A DNA stretch of 64,000 nt from Sulfitobacter brevis (GCF_900112755.1 NZ_FOMW01000003.1:62001-126000); one strand, 5' to 3'. Shown: positions 16,354-24,691, counted from the first letter of the stretch. Notes: a model not told the origin generated them from the letters alone. Numbers and translations: made by a program.

Positions 16354-18801
16354 TCAGGCCCGCAGGCGCTCGTTTTTCGGGTCCCAAAGTGGTGCATCCG
16401 GCTGCACCACAGCGCGGCAACGTTTGCCGAAGATGTCGATCTCCACTTCGGTGCCTGCCTCGGCAAGGTCGGCGCGCATCATGCCAAGTGCCACGGATGT
16501 GCCGATGCGGTAGCCCCAGTCACCCGAGGTGGTTTCACCCACCACCGCGCCGTTGTGCCAGACGGTCGACATATAGGGCGCGTCCTGATCGCCCGCCTCA
16601 ACCGTCATGGTGACGAAACGTTTGGCAACCCCTTGCTGGCGCTCGTTCAACAGCGCCGCTTTACCGGGGAAGTCGGCAGGTTTGTCGAGTTTGACGAAGC
16701 GGTCCAGCCCCCCTTGCAGCAGCGTGTAGTCGGTGGACAGATCGCCCTTCCACGCGCGGTAGCCCTTTTCGATCCGCAGGGAATTTAGTGCATACATGCC
16801 AAAGGGTTTCGCCCCCGCTTGCGTCACCGCATCCCAGATTGCGGGCGCGTCCTGTGGGGCGCAATGGATTTCCCAGCCCAACTCCCCCGCGAAGGACACG
16901 CGGATCAGGGTGCAGTCCCGGCCCGCGACCTTGCCTGTCGCGCTGATGCTTAACCATTTGGCCGAAAGATCATGATCGGTGAGCGGCGCGAGGATGTCGC
17001 GGCTCGCCGGACCCGTCACCAGCAGGCACTCGGCCGCCTCGGTGTGGTCCGTAACCGTGATGCCGTCGGGCGCGTGGCGTTGCAGCCATTCGGCATCATG
17101 CCACTGTGCAACAGCAGCGGTGATCAGACCAACCTCATCAGGGCCGTGCACCATAACCGACATCTCTGTCACGATCCGGCCGCGATCGTCTGCGAAATAG
17201 ATCAAGCCGATGCGCCCGGGTGGTGGCAGGGCCGAGGCCGTCAGCCCGTCGATGAAGTCCCGCGCGCCGGTGCCGGCAACCTTAAGGCGGGTAAAACCGC
17301 TGATTGCCAGCACGCCGCAATGGTCGCGCACCGCTTCGCATTCCTCTTGTACCCGCACGGCCCATGGGCCGTTGCGATCCCATGTCTGCGTGGCTTCCTC
17401 GGAGGTATCGTCGCCCTCTTTGGCGAACCAGTTGGCGCGTTCCCAACCGTTGTAGCTGCCAAATTGCGCGCCTGCGTCCCTCAGACGGCTGTGTAGCGGC
17501 GACAGCTTTTTGTCGCGGCCAGCGGGCCATGTGTGATGCGGGAAATGCATCGCGTATTCGTGGCCGTAAGTCTCCAACGCTTTCTGGTTGGTGTAGTCCT
17601 GATCCGCGTATTCCGTGTAGCGGCGCGGATCGACCGACCACATGTCCCACTCGGTCTGGCCTTCGGTGATCCATTCCGCCAGCACCTTGCCTGCGCCACC
17701 GCCTTGGGTGATGCCAAAGGTAAACACACACGCCTCATAGGCATTTGGTACGCCGGGCATCGGGCCAAGCAGCGGCAGGCCGTCCGGTGCATAGGGGATC
17801 GGTCCGTTGATCACCCGGCCCACGCCAGCGGTGCCCAGCATCGGCACCCGCGCCATCGCGTCCTCGATATACCACTCCAGCCGCTCCAGATCGTCGGGGT
17901 AAAGCTGGAACGAGAAATCCTCGGGCATCGGATCTTGCGGCGTCACCCAATGGGCCTTGCAGTTGCGTTCATAGGGTCCAAGGTTTAGCCCGTTCTTGTC
18001 CTGCCGCAGATAGTAGGAACTGTCGACATCGCGGAGCAACGGCACTTTGCGACCGTTCTCGCGTGACCAGTCAGCGAGTTCGGAAATCTCTTCGGTGAGG
18101 AAATACTGGTGGCTCATCACCGTCATCGGCACGGTGCGCCCGCCATAAGGCTTGAACCATTCGCCGACGCGCTGCGCGTAATAGCCCGCAGCATTCACCA
18201 CCTTTTCACAGCGGATATCGCCCTTTGCGGTATGCACGATCCATTCGCTGCCGTCGCGCGAAATGCCCGTGGCGGGGCAGAACCGTTCGATCCGTGCGCC
18301 CATATCGCGCGCACCCTTGGCCAGCGCCTGCGTTAGCTGCGCAGGGTCGATATCGCCATCGTCAGGGTCCCACAGCCCGCCTGCAAGGTCATGTGTTTCG
18401 ATGAAGGGGTAGCGTTCCTTGATGTCGTTCAGGTCCATCATCTCGAGGTTGAGACCTTGGTAATTACCCATCGAACGGGCGCGCTCGAACTCCATCATCC
18501 GTTCGCGACCATGCGCCAGCCGGACTGATCCGGTGACGTGGTAATTCATCGGATAATCCACCTCCGCCCCTAACACTGCATAGAGCCCGAGCGAATAGCG
18601 CTGCATGTTCATCACCGCCCAGGAAGTGCTGAACGAAGGGCAGTTTCCGGCGGCATGCCAAGTAGAACCAGCGGTCAGTTCGTTCTTTTCCAGCAGCACG
18701 CAATCGGTCCAGCCTGCTTTGGCAAGGTGATAGAGTGAGGACACCCCGACCACGCCGCCGCCGATAATGACCACACGGGCAGTGGTTGGAAATTCACTCA
18801 T
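16354..18801 (-). CDS. FAD-dependent oxidoreductase with C-terminal GcvT domain (dimethylglycine/sarcosine dehydrogenase type), copy 2
   Basis: 815 residues with the same order of domains as its neighbour: FAD motif VVIIGGGVVGVS at 10-21, His49 in AGSTWHAAG as the probable covalent flavin site, the middle linker (GWERANWF), and a GcvT domain with GELGWEIH and NSLRIEKGYRAW. The two ATGs at 18804 and 18801 both follow AAGGAG; the second has seven-base spacing and is preferred. The proteins are clearly paralogous but differ substantially, as after the FAD histidine (GNCPSFS here, GLIAQLR in copy 1), so they probably act on different methylated amines. Confidence 0.87.
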   Translation of the reverse strand: MSEFPTTARVVIIGGGVVGVSSLYHLAKAGWTDCVLLEKNELTAGSTWHAAGNCPSFSTSWAVMNMQRYSLGLYAVLGAEVDYPMNYHVTGSVRLAHGRERMMEFERARSMGNYQGLNLEMMDLNDIKERYPFIETHDLAGGLWDPDDGDIDPAQLTQALAKGARDMGARIERFCPATGISRDGSEWIVHTAKGDIRCEKVVNAAGYYAQRVGEWFKPYGGRTVPMTVMSHQYFLTEEISELADWSRENGRKVPLLRDVDSSYYLRQDKNGLNLGPYERNCKAHWVTPQDPMPEDFSFQLYPDDLERLEWYIEDAMARVPMLGTAGVGRVINGPIPYAPDGLPLLGPMPGVPNAYEACVFTFGITQGGGAGKVLAEWITEGQTEWDMWSVDPRRYTEYADQDYTNQKALETYGHEYAMHFPHHTWPAGRDKKLSPLHSRLRDAGAQFGSYNGWERANWFAKEGDDTSEEATQTWDRNGPWAVRVQEECEAVRDHCGVLAISGFTRLKVAGTGARDFIDGLTASALPPPGRIGLIYFADDRGRIVTEMSVMVHGPDEVGLITAAVAQWHDAEWLQRHAPDGITVTDHTEAAECLLVTGPASRDILAPLTDHDLSAKWLSISATGKVAGRDCTLIRVSFAGELGWEIHCAPQDAPAIWDAVTQAGAKPFGMYALNSLRIEKGYRAWKGDLSTDYTLLQGGLDRFVKLDKPADFPGKAALLNERQQGVAKRFVTMTVEAGDQDAPYMSTVWHNGAVVGETTSGDWGYRIGTSVALGMMRADLAEAGTEVEIDIFGKRCRAVVQPDAPLWDPKNERLRA

Positions 18802-18913
18802 CATGGGGCTCCTTGGCGCTGTGTTGCTCTGGGGGATTGGGGTTGGTGGTGACTACTTTGGACGGGTGGATAATGGATTTAGCGCTTGGACGGAGATCCC
18901 GCGCACCACGGCA

Positions 18914-19537
18914 TCACCCCTTCCCTGCCAGCGGGGTCGATGCGCCTAGAAGGATGCCGTAAATTACGAAACACACCGCCATAAAGCGCCGGAACCACAC
19001 ATTGAAAACCGCACCCAGCGCCGCTTTGCCGATGCCTGCACCCAGAGCGGTGAATCCGGTATAGCTCAGCGCTGTGAGGGTCAGCGCCGTGGGCACGATC
19101 ACCGCCATCTGGTCCCAGATCTGCACGCCGGGCTGGACGAATTGCGAGAAGGCAGCGAGATAGCCCGCCACGCTTTTCGGGTTGATCGTGGCGACAGCAA
19201 AGGCACGCAGATAGACCGAAGACGCCGGACGTTCGGTTATCGTGACGGGCCGCGAAGCCATGACCCAGCCGCGGATACCTAGAAAGATCAAGAACCCCGC
19301 GCCGATCAGCTTGGCCACGAAGAAAGCTTCGGGCGAGGCGGCGATCAGGGCTGTGATGCCCAAGGCGGATAGCAGCAAGAATAGGGCGGCTTGGGTCAGG
19401 ATACCAAGCACGCCGACCAGCGCAGGACGAAAGCCCAGCGTCATACCGTTGCTGATGCAATTGACCGCATTCGGCCCCGGCGTGGTGACGAAAACCGTCC
19501 AGAACAATGCGAAAACGATCCATGCATCAAAGCTCAT
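18914..19537 (-). CDS. LysE-family translocator (amino acid or metabolite exporter)
   Basis: 207 residues with six hydrophobic segments. The TPGPNAVNCISNGMTLGFRPAL block (residues 19-40, in two parts) is the LysE/RhtB signature, and a second GIRGWVMAS loop is present. The family exports amino acids and derivatives. Its start lies two bases after the stop of the XRE-cupin regulator, so they form one operon, and it lies upstream of the FAD/GcvT genes. Export of an amine or amino acid related to their substrates is inference. Confidence 0.87.
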   Translation of the reverse strand: MSFDAWIVFALFWTVFVTTPGPNAVNCISNGMTLGFRPALVGVLGILTQAALFLLLSALGITALIAASPEAFFVAKLIGAGFLIFLGIRGWVMASRPVTITERPASSVYLRAFAVATINPKSVAGYLAAFSQFVQPGVQIWDQMAVIVPTALTLTALSYTGFTALGAGIGKAALGAVFNVWFRRFMAVCFVIYGILLGASTPLAGKG

Positions 19538-19538
19538 A

Positions 19539-20111
19539 TCAATATACCGGCGGGGCTATGACCCAGATCGCAACAGCGGGGTCGGAGGTGGGGTTGGACC
19601 AGCGGAATGCTTCGCCACGGATGCGAAAGCTGTCACCGGGGCGCAGACTGTGGGTGGTACCCGCGATTTCAATGTCGAGCCTGCCAGAGACCAGATAGGC
19701 GACCTCCTGCGTCGGCCTTGAAACCGGTTCTTTGATGCGGCTGTGCGGCAGGAAAGTGGAATGGACCATCTCGAAATCGTCGGTGAGATCAGGAGAGAGG
19801 AGCTCTTCGGTCAACCCTGCGATCGGCGACCCGATCGGGCGGCGGGCCTCGCGGCGCACAATGAAGCCTGCCTCGCCCGCAGGAGCAGGCGCATGGCGGA
19901 ACAGCATCGAGACGGAGACCCCCAATGCCGAAGCGATCTGACGCAGATCGGCGATGGCGGGATCGGATTTGTCGCGCTCGACCTGACTGAGCCAGCCGAC
20001 CGAGCGCCCGAGTTTTGTCGCGAGATCTGTCAGCTTGAGTCCGCGCGCCTTACGCAGGGCACGCAGGTCCGCGCCAAGCGTCAGAGAAATATCAGGGCGG
20101 TCGTGCTGCAT
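19539..20111 (-). CDS. XRE-family transcriptional regulator with C-terminal cupin domain
   Basis: 190 residues. A Cro/C1 helix-turn-helix (residues 10-62, LRALRKARGLKLTDLA and VGWLSQVERDKSDPAI) is followed by a cupin_2 sensor barrel near 110-188 (VSRPTQEVAYLVSGRL; LRPGDSFRI). Such regulators often control neighbouring amine and amino-acid catabolism. I chose the ATG at 20111, which has GAGG upstream, over a GTG at 20144 because the GTG lies inside the half-site array. It is immediately followed by the LysE gene and lies downstream of msrC. Confidence 0.88.
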   Translation of the reverse strand: MQHDRPDISLTLGADLRALRKARGLKLTDLATKLGRSVGWLSQVERDKSDPAIADLRQIASALGVSVSMLFRHAPAPAGEAGFIVRREARRPIGSPIAGLTEELLSPDLTDDFEMVHSTFLPHSRIKEPVSRPTQEVAYLVSGRLDIEIAGTTHSLRPGDSFRIRGEAFRWSNPTSDPAVAIWVIAPPVY

Positions 20112-20119
20112 GACGCCTC

Positions 20120-20183
20120 GTGAAATAATACCTTCAAATTTCACACTGCGCGAGGCGTGTGAAAAAATCCAGCATTATTTCAC
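20120..20183. promoter_or_regulatory. Four evenly spaced inverted half-sites before the XRE-cupin gene (predicted operator)
   Basis: GTGAAA (20120-20125), TTTCAC (20139-20144), GTGAAA (20159-20164) and TTTCAC (20178-20183) begin 19, 20 and 19 bases apart and alternate in direction. The inner pair extends to TTTCACAC/GTGTGAAA, and the outer pair to an 11-base inverted repeat CGTGAAATAAT/ATTATTTCACG. Two-helical-turn spacing suits cooperative binding of dimers on one DNA face. The last half-site overlaps the final codons of msrC. Confidence 0.6.
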
Positions 20184-20633
20184 GGCAGCAAAGCAGTCCT
20201 TCAAAATGGCGGTCAGCGCATCGGCATCCCTTGAGTTGAAGGCATCAGGCTGATCGCTATCAATGTCAAATACGCCAATCAGCATGCCGGAACCATTAAA
20301 GACCGGCAGCACAAGCTCGGAGCGGGTGGAAGTAGCGCAGGCGATATGGCCCGAAAACGCCTCGACATCCGGAACGAGCTGGACCTCACCGGTCCGCGCT
20401 GCCGCGCCACAGACACCGCGGGAAAACGGAATGACCAAGCAGCCGTGACCGCCCTGATAGGGGCCGATCTTGAGCATTTCGGGCGCGGTGACGCGGTAGA
20501 AGCCGGTCCAATCAAACCGGTCATCGGCGTGGTGCACTTCGCAGGCGACGGTGGCCATCAGGGCGACGGCGTCGGCTTCGCCAGACGTGAGGGCCGCGAG
20601 CGTTTTGGCGAGGGTTGGATAGTCAACTTGCAT
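20175..20633 (-). CDS. msrC: Free methionine-(R)-sulfoxide reductase (GAF-domain MsrC type)
   Basis: 152 residues forming one GAF domain. Cys65, Cys75 and Cys99 have the same spacing as the three redox cysteines of Escherichia coli MsrC, in GHGCLVIPF, SRGVCGAA and GHIACATSTRSE. The enzyme reduces free methionine-R-sulfoxide using thioredoxin. FDWTGFY near 40-46 is also a family feature. It lies upstream of the XRE-cupin gene on the same strand and could share a transcript, though the operator array lies between them. Confidence 0.9.
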   Translation of the reverse strand: MQVDYPTLAKTLAALTSGEADAVALMATVACEVHHADDRFDWTGFYRVTAPEMLKIGPYQGGHGCLVIPFSRGVCGAAARTGEVQLVPDVEAFSGHIACATSTRSELVLPVFNGSGMLIGVFDIDSDQPDAFNSRDADALTAILKDCFAAVK

Positions 20634-20661
20634 GTTGGGGCTTTCTTACGAGTGGCGATGA

Positions 20662-20707
20662 GGGGCTGTATGCCCCCCGCACCCCCGAGGATTTTGTATG
20701 GTTAAAA
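20662..20707. repeat. Roseobacter-type intergenic hairpin with CACCCCCGAGGATTTT tail
   Basis: GGGGC (20662-20666) pairs with GCCCC (20672-20676), followed by an extended C-rich sequence ending in an A/T-rich part. From general knowledge of Rhodobacteraceae genomes, similar hairpin plus CCCCCGAGGATWTTT blocks recur between genes. Only one copy is in this window, so the repeat status cannot be shown here. Confidence 0.4.
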
Positions 20708-20711
20708 GAGA

Positions 20712-21884
20712 TTAGACCCGTTCGATTGCAATTGCAGTGCCTTCGCCGCCGCCGATGCAAATCGCCGCAACGCCACGTTTAAGGCCGCGCTTTTCCAGCG
20801 CGTTCAAGAGCGTAACAATGATGCGCGCGCCAGATGCGCCGATGGGATGGCCGAGTGCGCAGGCGCCTCCGTTAACGTTAACGATGTCATGGCTCAGGCC
20901 CATCTCGTGCATGAAGGCGAGCGGGACCACGGCGAAAGCTTCGTTCACCTCCCAAAGGTCGACATCCTCTTTCGCCCAGCCGATCTGCTTTAGCAGCTTT
21001 TGCGCGGCGGGAACTGGCGCAGTGGTGAACAGGCCGGGTGCTTGGGCGTGGCTAGCGTGGCCAAGGATGTGGGCCCGCACCGTGAGGCCTTGGGCTTCAG
21101 CGGCCGATTCGGAGGCGAGAACGAGGGCGGCGGCGCCATCGGAAATGGACGAGGAATTTGCTGCCGTTACGGTCCCGCCATCGCGGAAGGCGGGTTTGAG
21201 CTGTGGAATTTTTTCTGGGCGGGCGCTGCGCGGTTGTTCATCAACGGTGATGCGGGCCGATCCGTGCCGCGAGGTGACTTCGACCGGCGCAATTTCGTCG
21301 TCGAAAGCGCCGCTTTCTTGTGCCTCAAGGGCGCGCGACAGCGAGGCCAGCGCATAGTCGTCTTGGACAGCCCGGGTAAATTGGTAGGTCTCGGCACAGT
21401 CCTCGGCGAAGGTCCCCATCAGGCGGCCTTTGTCGTAAGCATCCTCTAGCCCGTCGAGGAACATATGATCAATGACCTGACCATGGCCGAGCCGCGCACC
21501 TGCGCGCATTTTGGGCAGCACGTAGGGCGCATTTGTCATCGATTCCATGCCGCCAGCGACCATAACATCGGTTTGGCCCAGCGCGATCTGGTCAAACGCG
21601 ATCATCGCCGCCTTCATCCCCGACCCGCACATTTTATTTAGCGTCGTTGCGGGCACTGTATCGTCCAGACCGGCTTTGAAGCCTGCCTGCCGCGCCGGTG
21701 CCTGCCCTTGGCCAGCAGGTAGCACACAGCCCATTAAAACTTCTTGAACCTGCGCGGGGCCTGCGCCCATTATTGCCGCGCGGATGGCGTGGCCGCCCAG
21801 ATCTGCTGCGCTCAGACTTGCGAATTCTCCCTGAAATCCGCCCATGGGGGTCCGCGCCGCCCCCGCGATGACTACCTTTTGCAT
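20712..21884 (-). CDS. Thiolase, acetyl-CoA acetyltransferase type
   Basis: 390 residues, the usual length. The acyl-acceptor Cys86 lies in LNKMCGSGMKA, the GGMESMTNAPY motif follows, and the C-terminal active sites are present as NVNGGACALGHPIGASG and AAICIGGGEGTAIAI. It condenses two acetyl-CoA to acetoacetyl-CoA, or cleaves the reverse way, for polyhydroxybutyrate or short-chain fatty acid metabolism. No phaB is adjacent, so the direction of use is open. Confidence 0.95.
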   Translation of the reverse strand: MQKVVIAGAARTPMGGFQGEFASLSAADLGGHAIRAAIMGAGPAQVQEVLMGCVLPAGQGQAPARQAGFKAGLDDTVPATTLNKMCGSGMKAAMIAFDQIALGQTDVMVAGGMESMTNAPYVLPKMRAGARLGHGQVIDHMFLDGLEDAYDKGRLMGTFAEDCAETYQFTRAVQDDYALASLSRALEAQESGAFDDEIAPVEVTSRHGSARITVDEQPRSARPEKIPQLKPAFRDGGTVTAANSSSISDGAAALVLASESAAEAQGLTVRAHILGHASHAQAPGLFTTAPVPAAQKLLKQIGWAKEDVDLWEVNEAFAVVPLAFMHEMGLSHDIVNVNGGACALGHPIGASGARIIVTLLNALEKRGLKRGVAAICIGGGEGTAIAIERV

Positions 21885-21975
21885 CTCAGTCTCCCTTCAA
21901 TTTCCTGAACGCTTACAATTTGGTAAGTGTTCGCGCTTATTAATGACCCGATCGTTGGGGTCGCAGGAATTATCT

Positions 21976-22326
21976 ATGGAAGTTTCCGTCAGAAAAGAAG
22001 AGCGGTTTTGTGTGATCCGTGTGGAGGAAGACCGGATCGATGCTGCTGTGGCACTGGGGTTTAAAGAGGCAATGCGGCGCATGACGGTCGGGGCTCCGCG
22101 AACCGTCGTTTTAGATCTGGGGCGGGTGACCTTTATTGATTCGAGCGGTTTGGGGGCGATTGTTGCCACGATGAAGCATCTTGCACCGGATCGGGCGCTG
22201 ATATTAGTAGGCCTGTCGCCAGCAGTGAGCAGGGTCTTTACCCTGACCCGGATGGATAGTGTCTTTAGCCTGTTTGATACATTGGCCGGCGCGATCGCAG
22301 ATCTTAACGTGCATCCCAGAGCCTGA
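21976..22326 (+). CDS. STAS-domain anti-sigma-factor antagonist
   Basis: 116 residues forming one STAS domain. The segment VTFIDSSGLGAIVATMKH carries the conserved phosphorylatable Ser in DSSG, and LSPAVSRVFTLTRMDSVFSLF (in two parts) is the C-terminal helix region. The ATG at 21976 follows AGGA; the frame continues upstream into the thiolase promoter region without conserved sequence. The anti-sigma kinase gene starts two bases after the stop, so the pair is a partner-switching module. No PP2C phosphatase or sigma factor is next to it. Confidence 0.88.
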   Translation: MEVSVRKEERFCVIRVEEDRIDAAVALGFKEAMRRMTVGAPRTVVLDLGRVTFIDSSGLGAIVATMKHLAPDRALILVGLSPAVSRVFTLTRMDSVFSLFDTLAGAIADLNVHPRA

Positions 22327-22328
22327 TC

Positions 22329-22790
22329 GTGACCGGTGGAAAACCATCCGCGCTGCCAACGGCTGTCCGAACAGTGATTGTCGGCCGCAAGAGTGGGGTG
22401 CGCAGGGGCCTGCAATGGATGTTGGCTCAGATCCATCCGCTAGGTCTTGGACCAGAGCAGTTGAGCACAATCGAGTTGGTGTTGGCAGAGGCCCTTAACA
22501 ATATTGTAGAGCACGCCTATCCGGAAACGGTGCCGACTGGTGACATCGCGATTCGCTGTACGCTTTTGGCCGATGGCCTGCATGTGACGATCACGGATAC
22601 CGGCCTCCCGATGGCCAGCAACGCGACACCGCTGGCTTTGGGCAACCTTTTAAACCTAAAGACCAGCGAACTGCCGGAAGGCGGATTTGGGCTCTATCTG
22701 ATAAATGATTTGGCCCAGAATGTGAGTTACCAGCGGACGGGAGGTGAAAACCGCTTGGATTTGAAGCTTGCGATATCGCTGCCCTCATAG
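22329..22790 (+). CDS. Anti-sigma regulatory factor, RsbW-like ATP-binding protein
   Basis: 153 residues starting with GTG two bases after the STAS gene. It has a GHKL/HATPase fold: N box ELVLAEALNNIVEHAYPE (residues about 50-67), G1 box ITDTGLPM and a G2-like GGFGLYLINDLAQ. These proteins phosphorylate a STAS partner on serine and sequester a sigma factor or another effector. The immediately upstream STAS protein is the probable substrate. Confidence 0.87.
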   Translation: MTGGKPSALPTAVRTVIVGRKSGVRRGLQWMLAQIHPLGLGPEQLSTIELVLAEALNNIVEHAYPETVPTGDIAIRCTLLADGLHVTITDTGLPMASNATPLALGNLLNLKTSELPEGGFGLYLINDLAQNVSYQRTGGENRLDLKLAISLPS

Positions 22791-22912
22791 GTGAAAATGC
22801 CCCCGATCAACGCCGACCTGTGAATCCTTTGAACCTGTCAATTTCCCCGCGATAACCTTCCACAAACCGCCGCGATGTCTTCACACTTCTGCCTTTGTTG
22901 GCGGGCATATAA

Positions 22913-23030
22913 GAACCTGTAGCTGCATATGGCTTCCCTCGGCGCCGCGTTTAACAGCCCCCACCCAGTGCGCGGTGCCGAGGAACTTTCATTCCCCACA
23001 TTGGCAGCCCGCTATTGTCCCGTTAGGTTC
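22913..23030 (+). ncRNA. Candidate structured RNA, rod-like fold, upstream of ggt
   Basis: The region folds as a rod: GAACCT/AGGTTC (22913-22918 with 23025-23030), GTAGC/GCTAT (22919-22923 with 23011-23015), TGC/GCA, ATATGG/CCACAT with one mismatch (22927-22932 with 22996-23001), then an internal loop. A 13-base apical stem follows, CCTCGGCGCCGCG/CGCGGTGCCGAGG (22937-22949 with 22971-22983, one G-U), closed by a 21-base C-rich loop. A TATAAG box lies at 22908-22913. The closing stem, internal bubble and apical stem recall 6S RNA; a ggt leader element is the alternative. The strand is inferred. Confidence 0.42.
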
Positions 23031-23060
23031 GCGTTTGAAACTTAGCCAATAGGGGTAGCA

Positions 23061-24638
23061 ATGCGCGACTTTCATTTTCCCGGGCGCTCGCCCGTGCTGG
23101 CAACCAATGGAATGTGCGCCACGTCGCACCCATTGGCTGCTAAAACAGCCATCGATATCCTTGAACGCGGGGGCAATGCGATGGACGCTGCCATTGCCGG
23201 AGCCGTTTTGCTGGGTATTTGCGAACCGCAGATGACCGGAATTGGCGGTGACTGTTTTGTGCTCTACTCCCCCGCTGGCAGTGACGAAGTTCTTGCTCTC
23301 AACGGGTCGGGGCGCGCGCCTGCCGCTTTGGACGCCGCCACGCTGCGCGACGCCGGGGAAACGGTTGTCCCCCTCCGGTCCGCCCATGCGGTCACCATCC
23401 CCACCGCGATTGATGCGTTTTGCCACTTATCGGACACTCTCGGCCAGATCGGGCTTGAGGCCGTTCTGGCCCCCGCGATTCGCTATGCTGACGCGGGCAT
23501 TCCTGTGGCCCCGCGCGTTGCGTTCGACTGGGCCAATGAGGCGAAAAGCCTTCAGGGTAAGGCGCGGGAGCATTTCCTTTTGTCCGGCAAGGCGCCTAAA
23601 GTCGGCGAGGTTTTCCGGGCACCCGGACAGGCGGAAGTTTTGCGGCGTGTCGCGAAAGACGGACGGGATGCGTTTTATACAGGCGAGATTGCCGAGGATA
23701 TGGTCGCAGCGCTGAACGCAGCGGGCGGCTTGCACACGGTGCAAGACTTCACTGATGCGCGAGCCGACGCCAGCACACCCGTTGCGGCGCCTTACAAGGA
23801 TCTTGAGGTGGTAGAGCATCCGCCCAACGGCCAAGGCGCAACCGCGTTATTGCTGCTCAACATATTGGCGCAGTTTGACATTGCGGGGATGGACCCCCTC
23901 GGGGCAGAGCGCGTCCATATTGAGGCCGAGGCCACTAAACTGGCCTATGATGCCCGCAATCGTTTCCTTGCGGACCCCGAACACACAACACGGCTTGACC
24001 ATATGCTGGCGCTTGAAACAGCGCGAAAACTGGCCGCGCTCATTGATCCAAAGAAAGCGATGGCTGCCGCAGCACCTCTGTCAGAGGCCGTTCACCGCGA
24101 CACAATCTACATCACTGTCGTAGACCGCGACGGCATGGCAGTTTCGCTTATCTATTCGATTTTCCACGGCTTCGGCTCTGGCATCGCTTCGGACAAGTTT
24201 GGCATTCTGCTGCAGAATCGCGGTGCAGGGTTCACCTTGGAGGAAGGCCACCCGAATGAATTGAAAGGCGGCAAGCGTCCCATGCACACCATCATCCCCG
24301 GCATGATCCGCGAACAGGGGCGTGTGGTGATGCCCTTTGGCGTCATGGGCGGCGCTTATCAGCCTTGTGGCCACGCTCGATTTGCCAGCAACATCACCGA
24401 TTTCGGCATGGACCCGCAGGCGGCAATTGATGCACCGCGGGCCTTCTCCGACAATGGTATCTTAAAAGTTGAGCGGGGCTATTCTGAAGCGGTTCGCGCG
24501 AAACTGGCCGATCTAGGACATAAAGTTCAGGTGCCCGACACAGCGCTTGGCGGCGCGCAGGCTATCCGCATTGGCAAAGACGGCGTGCTGGAAGGTGGCA
24601 GCGATCCGCGCAAGGACGGCTGCGCGCTCGGCTATTGA
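23061..24638 (+). CDS. ggt: Gamma-glutamyltransferase family protein
   Basis: 525 residues, somewhat shorter than the roughly 580 of periplasmic GGT, and without a signal peptide, so cytoplasmic. The enzyme splits the gamma-glutamyl bond of glutathione or related compounds. It is made as a precursor that cuts itself before the nucleophilic Thr348 (in RDTIYITVVDRDG), giving large and small subunits. The start AATNGMCATSHPLAA and RGGNAMDAAIA segments are family marks. The usual DTTH after the cut is DTIY here, as in many bacterial homologues acting on other gamma-glutamyl or amide substrates. Confidence 0.88.
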   Translation: MRDFHFPGRSPVLATNGMCATSHPLAAKTAIDILERGGNAMDAAIAGAVLLGICEPQMTGIGGDCFVLYSPAGSDEVLALNGSGRAPAALDAATLRDAGETVVPLRSAHAVTIPTAIDAFCHLSDTLGQIGLEAVLAPAIRYADAGIPVAPRVAFDWANEAKSLQGKAREHFLLSGKAPKVGEVFRAPGQAEVLRRVAKDGRDAFYTGEIAEDMVAALNAAGGLHTVQDFTDARADASTPVAAPYKDLEVVEHPPNGQGATALLLLNILAQFDIAGMDPLGAERVHIEAEATKLAYDARNRFLADPEHTTRLDHMLALETARKLAALIDPKKAMAAAAPLSEAVHRDTIYITVVDRDGMAVSLIYSIFHGFGSGIASDKFGILLQNRGAGFTLEEGHPNELKGGKRPMHTIIPGMIREQGRVVMPFGVMGGAYQPCGHARFASNITDFGMDPQAAIDAPRAFSDNGILKVERGYSEAVRAKLADLGHKVQVPDTALGGAQAIRIGKDGVLEGGSDPRKDGCALGY

Positions 24639-24660
24639 GACAAGCGCGTCAGCAATAGAG

Positions 24661-24691
24661 AAGCGCTCCGGTCTTGGTCGGGGCGCTTTTG
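24661..24691 (+). terminator. Rho-independent terminator of ggt
   Basis: AAGCGCTCCG (24661-24670) and CGGGGCGCTT (24679-24688), with one wobble pair and an eight-base loop, run into TTTT. It lies 22 bases after the ggt stop. Confidence 0.8.

Noticed and set aside
14985-16613. A 542-codon open frame antisense to the first FAD/GcvT gene
   Set aside because: It shadows a complete 814-residue enzyme and crosses the intercistronic hairpin.
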